A program made the position numbers and the translations under genes. Shown here one piece after another: positions 6,917 to 11,300 of a stretch of DNA of 11,300 nt (within the stretch, counting starts at the first letter, position 1; the number at the start of each line of letters is the position of its first letter). Source of the DNA: Phycisphaeraceae bacterium (GTDB lineage: Bacteria; Planctomycetota; Phycisphaerae; Phycisphaerales; UBA1924). The notes beneath the pieces were generated by a model. It saw only the letters and a program-made list of their open reading frames with translations, ran no database searches and was not told where the DNA came from. The DNA is taken from assembly GCA_009827205.1 (NCBI GenBank), contig WUAK01000073.1, positions 1 to 11,300 on the forward strand, read 5' to 3'.

Positions 6917-7720
6917 TTATGCATCCGCTAATCTCAATCTGCCCAAGCGCGAATCTTTGGAGCGTGATTGGAACTCTTGATGGACGCCCAGGATGACGCC
7001 GAACCAGATCACAACACCCATCATCTCCAAGAATTCTTCGAGTGCTGTTCCTGCGATGTAGGCGTAATTCTCTTTGCCTGTGATCTCAAGAGGCTGGGTC
7101 TCTTCAAAGTCGTACGCCTCTAGTGCAGAGCGCCCGCTTGTCGCGGCAGCGTATCTGTTCTGGGAGTTCACTATCTCAGTACCGACCGCACCCGTCAAAA
7201 ACACGACCGCCCCGATGATGAGCCCGATCACCATTCGGCTCGACATACGCCAGAGCATCCAGAGCACTACTCCGCCGCAGAGCGCAGCGAGAGGAACCCA
7301 GAGGATGATCCACCTCGCGTACGTGAGCGAGCCATCGAGTTCGATTTTTCCACCAATGCGTTCGTGGAGCATGCAGGCTTCGTCGATAGAAAGGAACAGG
7401 AATCCCGCAGCGAGAGCGTACCAGGCCAATCGTTCCTTCTGATTCTCGAATCCGCGTGACTGCCCGACAAACCAAGTGACAACAGATAGAACCGACAGTG
7501 TTACAACCGCCCACCAAGTCGCGAGACTCTTCTCTTGATCGACATCGAACATCAGCATGGCTTGTCGGCCGAACGCGACACCGTTGATCCAAAGCAAGTT
7601 GGCAATGAGACTTAGCATGCTGATGCCTACAGCACCTATCGCGACAACAGTGACAACCTGTCGTTTCAGACTCGGTTCAGCGTGTGTCTCCAGCGGATTG
7701 GATATTGGCAGCACAGTCAT
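6917..7720 (-). CDS. Six-helix membrane protein of unknown function
   Basis: I do not recognise this protein. From the ATG at 7720 it has 267 residues and about six hydrophobic segments, near residues 22-45, 66-86, 98-116, 135-157, 164-185 and 220-246. A short soluble loop lies before the last one (about 186-219). Charged residues fall in or at the edges of helices: FLSIDEACMLHERIG (Asp113, Glu114, His119, Glu120), Glu182 in GTEIVNSQ, and Glu228, Glu229 and Glu232 in LEEFLEMMG. Such buried acid/His sets are typical of metal-binding membrane enzymes or ion-coupled transporters, but no exact CAAX-protease or ceramidase motif is seen. A TTG at 7732 would add four residues. GAGTGA upstream favours the ATG. 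The gene lies between trhO (148 bases away) and the sigma factor (135 bases away), so it may be transcribed alone. A link to the kinase pathway is only positional. Confidence 0.85.
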   Translation of the reverse strand: MTVLPISNPLETHAEPSLKRQVVTVVAIGAVGISMLSLIANLLWINGVAFGRQAMLMFDVDQEKSLATWWAVVTLSVLSVVTWFVGQSRGFENQKERLAWYALAAGFLFLSIDEACMLHERIGGKIELDGSLTYARWIILWVPLAALCGGVVLWMLWRMSSRMVIGLIIGAVVFLTGAVGTEIVNSQNRYAAATSGRSALEAYDFEETQPLEITGKENYAYIAGTALEEFLEMMGVVIWFGVILGVHQEFQSRSKDSRLGRLRLADA

Positions 7721-7753
7721 CGCTTCACTCAACCTTGATCAGAGGTAATCCAC

Positions 7754-7783
7754 ATGATAGGTATCGGGAGAAGCCCTGAGCAA
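7754..7783 (-). promoter_or_regulatory. Weak candidate promoter for the membrane protein gene
   Basis: On the minus strand TTGCTC (7783-7778) and TATCAT (7759-7754) are 18 bases apart, about 35 bases before the start at 7720. The -10 box is good (5/6) but the -35 box is poor (3/6). Confidence 0.25.
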
Positions 7784-7868
7784 GCCAGTTTTGGGGCAAT
7801 CACGCTGTCGTGGAGCGGTGATGAAATGTGAATTTGGAGAAGACGATGGAACGAATCTCGGAAGGGTA

Positions 7869-8876
7869 TCAGTGCCGGGACTGACCGATGTGAGTCTCGC
7901 CGCGCGCCTTGGCGAATTCGATCTGCTTCTGACGCTCTCTGAGGCTCCTGAGGGCCGCCTCGTCGTGTCTGTGGATGCAGCGGTGACATGAAACGCCCTG
8001 TTCGAATTCAGGTCTCCTGAGGTCTTCTGGTCTCAACGGCATGCGGCACCCCCAGCAGAGCGAGAATTCACCTGGCTCGAGATTGTGGTTCACGGTTACC
8101 CGCTCATCGAACACGAAACACTCGCCCTCCCAACGTGATTCCTCCTTGGGCACCACTTCGAGATACTTCAGGATGCCGCCCTTGAGGTGGAACACATCAT
8201 CGATGCCGAGTGACTTGAGGTAAGACGTGGCCTTCTCACAGCGGATACCCCCGGTGCAGAACATTGCAACGTTTTTACCACGGAGGCTCTCCAGATTCGC
8301 CCGCACGTATGCAGGGAAGTCGCAGAAAGCCGTGGTGTGTGGATTCATCGACCGCCTGCCGTCCGCCGACTGAAACGTGCCGACCTCTACTTCGAAGTCA
8401 TTCCTGGTGTCGATCACGACCGTATCTGGGTGATCTATGAGCGCGTTCCACTTCTCAGGTTCGACATACGTCCCGACGAGCTTGCTCGGAGAAATATCCG
8501 GGACACGCATGGTGACAATCTCGTCTTTGATCTTGACCCGCGTTCGCCCGAATGGGGGTGTTTTGCAATTCGAATACTTGATCTCTGCGTTTGCAAGCTT
8601 GCCCTCGAACGCTGGCTCATTCTGGAGAAATTCGAGGAATAACTCCATTAATGCGGGATTTCCTGCGATCGTTCCGTTGATGCCTTCGCCGGCCAAGATC
8701 AGTGTGCCGAGTATCTTGTGCCTAGTGAGCTCTTCGAGTAGAAGGTCTCGCATCGTGTCGAGTGACGCAGCACACGCTTGGAGGTCGGCAAACTTGTAGA
8801 TCGCAGCAACTAGCGTCAAGGCGTCTGTCACGCTGGAACCGGACTCACTGATCGGAATGGGTTGATGCTCTTTCAT
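7869..8876 (-). CDS. trhO: tRNA uridine(34) hydroxylase, rhodanese fold
   Basis: This is TrhO (formerly YceA), a cytoplasmic enzyme that hydroxylates U34 in tRNA wobble positions to ho5U using oxygen. The 335-residue protein has the family's full layout. The N-terminal domain includes LILAGEGINGTIAG (about 59-72) and KTPPFGRTRVKIKDEIV. The rhodanese domain has VVIDTRNDFEVEVGTF (about 153-168) and the active loop CTGGIRCEKA, with catalytic Cys207 and partner Cys213. The C-terminal tail carries two Cys pairs, CWGC (274-277) and CHRC (297-300), a family feature that may bind metal. The ATG at 8876 fits the family N-terminus, although the nearest Shine-Dalgarno-like AGGA abuts the start codon, so initiation may be weak or the leader short. 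The gene diverges from the dioxygenase gene across a compact shared promoter region. Confidence 0.95.
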   Translation of the reverse strand: MKEHQPIPISESGSSVTDALTLVAAIYKFADLQACAASLDTMRDLLLEELTRHKILGTLILAGEGINGTIAGNPALMELFLEFLQNEPAFEGKLANAEIKYSNCKTPPFGRTRVKIKDEIVTMRVPDISPSKLVGTYVEPEKWNALIDHPDTVVIDTRNDFEVEVGTFQSADGRRSMNPHTTAFCDFPAYVRANLESLRGKNVAMFCTGGIRCEKATSYLKSLGIDDVFHLKGGILKYLEVVPKEESRWEGECFVFDERVTVNHNLEPGEFSLCWGCRMPLRPEDLRRPEFEQGVSCHRCIHRHDEAALRSLRERQKQIEFAKARGETHIGQSRH

Positions 8877-8903
8877 TCCTAAATAGATTCAAATGAGCAC
8901 TGC

Positions 8904-8933
8904 ATAATGACACATTCCTGACCGACTTGACAA
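8904..8933 (-). promoter_or_regulatory. Candidate trhO promoter
   Basis: On the minus strand TTGTCA (8933-8928, 5/6) is followed after 18 bases by CATTAT (8909-8904, 4/6). Transcription would start near 8897, giving a leader of about 20 bases. Its -35 box shares five bases with the divergent promoter on the plus strand. Confidence 0.45.
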
Positions 8934-8955
8934 TCCGCTATTGCTTCCGCATAAT
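8927..8955 (+). promoter_or_regulatory. Sigma70-type promoter of the dioxygenase-sulfotransferase unit
   Basis: A perfect TTGACA (8927-8932) is followed after the optimal 17 bases by CATAAT (8950-8955, 5/6). The start would fall near 8962, about 48 bases before the first gene. It is the best promoter match I found in the window. Confidence 0.75.
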
Positions 8956-8969
8956 GGTAGGTAACTTGT

Positions 8970-8988
8970 CGGGGCAGTCCATGCCCCG
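8970..8988 (+). promoter_or_regulatory. Hairpin in the dioxygenase leader
   Basis: CGGGGCA (8970-8976) pairs perfectly with TGCCCCG (8982-8988) around the loop GTCCA. No T-run follows, so it is not an intrinsic terminator. It lies at the 5' end of the predicted transcript, where it could stabilise the mRNA or bind a regulator. It does not cover the predicted start codon. Confidence 0.5.
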
Positions 8989-9009
8989 GTCCCAGGCCGA
9001 AATCTAGCC

Positions 9010-9579
9010 GTGGAAGGATCCACGAGCCCTTTCTGGTCGATTTGCAGGAGTGGCGTCATCGTCTCCGTTGACCAAATCCGGTTCCACCCTCTTCTCCACG
9101 ACGATGCACGCCAACAGATCACAGACTTGTTCTGCTGTGACACGGTCGACACCACCTCACGCCGTGGTGTTGCCAGCGCCTTCTCGTCCCTCAACCTCGC
9201 GCCCGAGCAGTTACTCGCTTGCGGGCAGTTTGAACCTGGCACATATCACCGAATCGAGATCGCAGCGACCGATGACTGGGTTCTGCTCGCTTTGTTCTGG
9301 GCCGACTGTTCTACTGAGATCCACGACCACGACGAGAGCGAGTGCGGCTTTCAGGTTCTTAAAGGCCGCCTTGTAGAATCAAGATTCGCGGTGACGGCAG
9401 GGAGCAAGGTGAGAGAGGTTGCCCGACGCCAGCTCGAGGAAGGAAAGCCCGTGTCGAGCAACAAACGAGCGATTCATTGCCTCCAGACACTACCGGGTGA
9501 ACAAGCGATGAGCCTGCATGCATACTGCCCGGTGCTCGACTGCGATTCGATGAATGTCTTCGAGATCGACGAAGACTGA
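9010..9579 (+). CDS. Cysteine dioxygenase-like cupin (thiol dioxygenase)
   Basis: The 189-residue protein resembles type I cysteine dioxygenase, the mononuclear iron cupin that oxidises cysteine with O2 to cysteine sulfinate. The HDHDESECGFQVLKG stretch lines up without gaps on the mammalian HDHTDSHC region. This makes His105 and His107 iron ligands and Cys112 the equivalent of rat Cys93. The third ligand would be His156 (AIHCLQ). SLHAYCP then supplies His170 and Tyr172, the equivalents of His155 and Tyr157. Tyr79 and Arg81 (GTYHRIE) match the substrate-binding Tyr58 and Arg60. The complete Cys-Tyr pair is unusual for a bacterial CDO. The GTG at 9010 is the only canonical start between the upstream stop and the conserved part, but its ribosome site is weak. 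An AGGAG at 9046-9050 has no standard in-frame start after it, so the true N-terminus is uncertain. Another thiol substrate is possible. Confidence 0.85.
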   Translation: MEGSTSPFWSICRSGVIVSVDQIRFHPLLHDDARQQITDLFCCDTVDTTSRRGVASAFSSLNLAPEQLLACGQFEPGTYHRIEIAATDDWVLLALFWADCSTEIHDHDESECGFQVLKGRLVESRFAVTAGSKVREVARRQLEEGKPVSSNKRAIHCLQTLPGEQAMSLHAYCPVLDCDSMNVFEIDED

Positions 9580-9605
9580 TCGCCACACGCCGACTTATTC
9601 TGCCC

Positions 9606-9610
9606 GGAGG
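9606..9610 (+). promoter_or_regulatory. Strong ribosome binding site of the sulfotransferase gene
   Basis: GGAGG lies eight bases before the GTG at 9619 and supports that non-ATG start. It is the strongest Shine-Dalgarno site seen in the window. Confidence 0.75.
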
Positions 9611-9618
9611 AGATAAGT

Positions 9619-11115
9619 GTGGGCAAGAATTCAAGCCAGAATCCGGCCCAGACTCACCGAACTACGATTATCCGGTCAGCAAGAGAGGCCCTCCGGCAGA
9701 ATCAGCTCGCGCAGGTTGTTCGTTCCCTTGCACCACTCCTGACAGCTTCATCACCCGACGCTGAGGCCCTTTACATTGCAGGACTCGTCGCAGAGAGACA
9801 GTTGCGACCAGACGATGCGATTCAACTTGCGCGCCAATCTCTCGCAACCATGTCACACCCAGACACGCTCCGGCTGCTGGCATCAAGCCTGAGAAAGGCA
9901 GGCGATCTCCAAGAAGCTATTCGTGTCTGCGATCAGCTGCTTGCAGTCAGGCCGAACTCGAAGGAAGCTCTCGCTATCAAGAGCGATGCTCTGCAAGAAT
10001 CCGGTGAGCTCGACACCGCCGAGGCTCTGCTGGACAAACTCGAAGCGGCATTTCAAACTGAAGGGCAAGAGACTCACCCATCGGTGATCGAAACTCGCGC
10101 AAGACTTAGGATCCAGCAAGGGCGGTTCGATGAAGCCGCCGAGCTTTGTGACTCGCTTATTCACCGGAAAGATATTGCCCCAGCTCTAGCCAGATTGGCC
10201 TACTTCACGAAGGCAAAGGCGTACGACAGAGCGGGGCGATATCCAGATGCGTTCCATGCTGCCACCAATGCAAACCAGATTGGGAATCCGTTTTTCGATC
10301 CCGCCTCGTATGAGTCGAGTATCACCAATATCATCAAACACTGGTCGGGCGAGCGATTTGACAAGTATCCTCGCAGTGCATGCAGAAGCGAAGTGCCAGT
10401 TTTCATCGCAGGCATGCCCCGCAGCGGTACAAGCCTGGTGGATCAGATCATCGATGCCCATCCAAGAGCCGCGGGTGTCGGGGAGCTCCAGTCGATCCTG
10501 CGTTTTGCAGGCGAGATAGGCCGGTCATACAACCCAACCAAAGAACCGCCGGATTGCTTCGGTGAATTCAGTCTAGATGAACGCTGGACGAGAGTTGCTG
10601 AAGGATACCTACGTGAGATACAAGTTCTTTCACCGGTCGCTGATCGCATCGTCAACAAGGCGATCGGCAACGATATCGTTGTGGGGATGATTGCGAGGCT
10701 CTTCCCTCAGACACGGGTTATTCATCTCAGAAGAGACCCGCGAGATCTTGCGATCAGTTGCTACATGGGCGCCTTCAACACCGCGGTGTTCCCATGGACA
10801 GCCCGTATCGAGTGGATTAATAAGGCGTGGGAACAATCGGAACGGCTCATGGCACACTGGAGGAACACCCTCGATGTTCCAATCCTTGAGCTGCGGTATG
10901 AGGAATTGGTGAGCGATCCGGAATCACAGATCCCGAAGATGCTCGACTTCCTCGGTCTCGATGACAGCAGCGAGTGCTACGAGTTCTACAGGCGCAAACG
11001 ACGCGTGAGAACGCTCAGCCATGACCAGGTGAGCAAGCCGATGTACACATCCAGTGTCGGCAGGTACAAGCACTACGAGGCTCAGCTCGCGCCCTTTGCT
11101 CCTCCAGTCTATTAG
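9619..11115 (+). CDS. TPR-domain sulfotransferase
   Basis: This 498-residue protein joins N-terminal TPR-type helical repeats (about residues 15-225) to a PAPS-dependent sulfotransferase domain (about 258-490). The 5'-phosphosulfate loop is FIAGMPRSGTSLVDQI (262-277). The 3'-phosphate site is RRDPRDLAISCY, with Arg372 and Ser380. LELRYEELVSDPE near 423-435 is typical of the Sulfotransfer_3 group. Such enzymes move sulfate from PAPS to a hydroxyl on a glycan, lipid or tyrosine. The acceptor here is unknown, and the TPR part may dock it. No signal peptide or membrane segment is evident, so it is probably cytoplasmic. The gene follows the dioxygenase after 39 bases on the same strand with a strong ribosome site, so the two are probably co-transcribed. 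The protein ends with LAPFAPPVY, close to the usual family C-terminus, so it appears complete. Confidence 0.93.
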   Translation: MGKNSSQNPAQTHRTTIIRSAREALRQNQLAQVVRSLAPLLTASSPDAEALYIAGLVAERQLRPDDAIQLARQSLATMSHPDTLRLLASSLRKAGDLQEAIRVCDQLLAVRPNSKEALAIKSDALQESGELDTAEALLDKLEAAFQTEGQETHPSVIETRARLRIQQGRFDEAAELCDSLIHRKDIAPALARLAYFTKAKAYDRAGRYPDAFHAATNANQIGNPFFDPASYESSITNIIKHWSGERFDKYPRSACRSEVPVFIAGMPRSGTSLVDQIIDAHPRAAGVGELQSILRFAGEIGRSYNPTKEPPDCFGEFSLDERWTRVAEGYLREIQVLSPVADRIVNKAIGNDIVVGMIARLFPQTRVIHLRRDPRDLAISCYMGAFNTAVFPWTARIEWINKAWEQSERLMAHWRNTLDVPILELRYEELVSDPESQIPKMLDFLGLDDSSECYEFYRRKRRVRTLSHDQVSKPMYTSSVGRYKHYEAQLAPFAPPVY

Positions 11116-11300
11116 CTAGGTGCCTAGATCCGGCTCGCCGGTTTGAGTGATCCCAGCGCAGAACGCTCATTGTCACGGCCTGCTCGTCCGGTTCCTGGAT
11201 TAGTGCCTGGACAGAATGCTCGAGCAATGGGATTGCCCCCAATCGAGCCTTCGAAACGCCCTGAACGTCTCGGAAGCCGCGCCGGGAACACCGGGCCCCC
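11116..11300. other. Downstream region without a supported gene
   Basis: A 12-base palindrome CTAGGTGCCTAG (11116-11127) abuts the sulfotransferase stop. A short GC hairpin CCGGC-TC-GCCGG (11130-11141) followed by TTTG could be a weak terminator. An ATG at 11216 opens a plus-strand frame to the window end (MLEQWDCPQSSLRN...) with no clear ribosome site. Minus-strand frames entering from the edge are also open. None can be called a gene on this evidence. Confidence 0.3.

Noticed and set aside
8981..9007. Eight-codon ORF (MPRSQAEI) in the dioxygenase leader
   Set aside because: It starts inside the leader hairpin and has no Cys-rich or other regulatory-peptide character. A chance ATG is the simpler explanation.
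11015..11242. Minus-strand frame of 75 codons at the right edge
   Set aside because: About 100 bases of it are antisense to the end of the sulfotransferase gene, and it shows no domain or ribosome site.

Overview
The window looks like chromosomal DNA from a planctomycete, most likely near the Phycisphaerae (inference). The best pointer is an ECF sigma factor of the planctomycete/verrucomicrobial type (HTLQPTALVHEAY signature) whose gene overlaps that of a membrane Ser/Thr kinase with a long TPR tail. A type III glutamine synthetase, a TPR-sulfotransferase and moderately high GC content fit this. I see no insertion sequence, phage gene, CRISPR array or rRNA.

Left part, plus strand (1-3459): the last 39 codons of a methionine aminopeptidase gene (map) overlap trpA (tryptophan synthase alpha) by four bases. 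A separate glnN (type III glutamine synthetase) follows and ends at a near-perfect intrinsic terminator. Next comes a tRNA with a CAU anticodon. Its body resembles the lysidine-modified isoleucine tRNA (tRNA-Ile2) rather than a methionine tRNA.

Middle part, minus strand (3505-8876), in transcription order: trhO (tRNA U34 hydroxylase, rhodanese fold), an unrecognised six-helix membrane protein with acidic/His motifs in its helices, an ECF sigma factor, and a transmembrane Ser/Thr kinase with about ten TPRs. The kinase gene starts inside the end of the sigma gene, so the two probably form one signalling unit. The sigma factor has a Thr where most ECF factors have an acidic motif, which suggests activation by phosphorylation.

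Right part, plus strand (8927-11115): a two-gene unit encodes a cysteine-dioxygenase-like cupin and a TPR-sulfotransferase 39 bases later. It starts at a good promoter whose -35 element overlaps that of a candidate trhO promoter on the other strand. CDO releases oxidised sulfur from cysteine and the sulfotransferase consumes activated sulfate, so the pair may link cysteine breakdown to sulfation (inference). The last 185 bases hold no gene I can support.

No wholly new system is evident. The strongest leads are the sigma/kinase pair with its Thr switch, the dioxygenase with a complete Cys-Tyr cofactor pair beside a sulfotransferase, and the tRNA-Ile2 identity.
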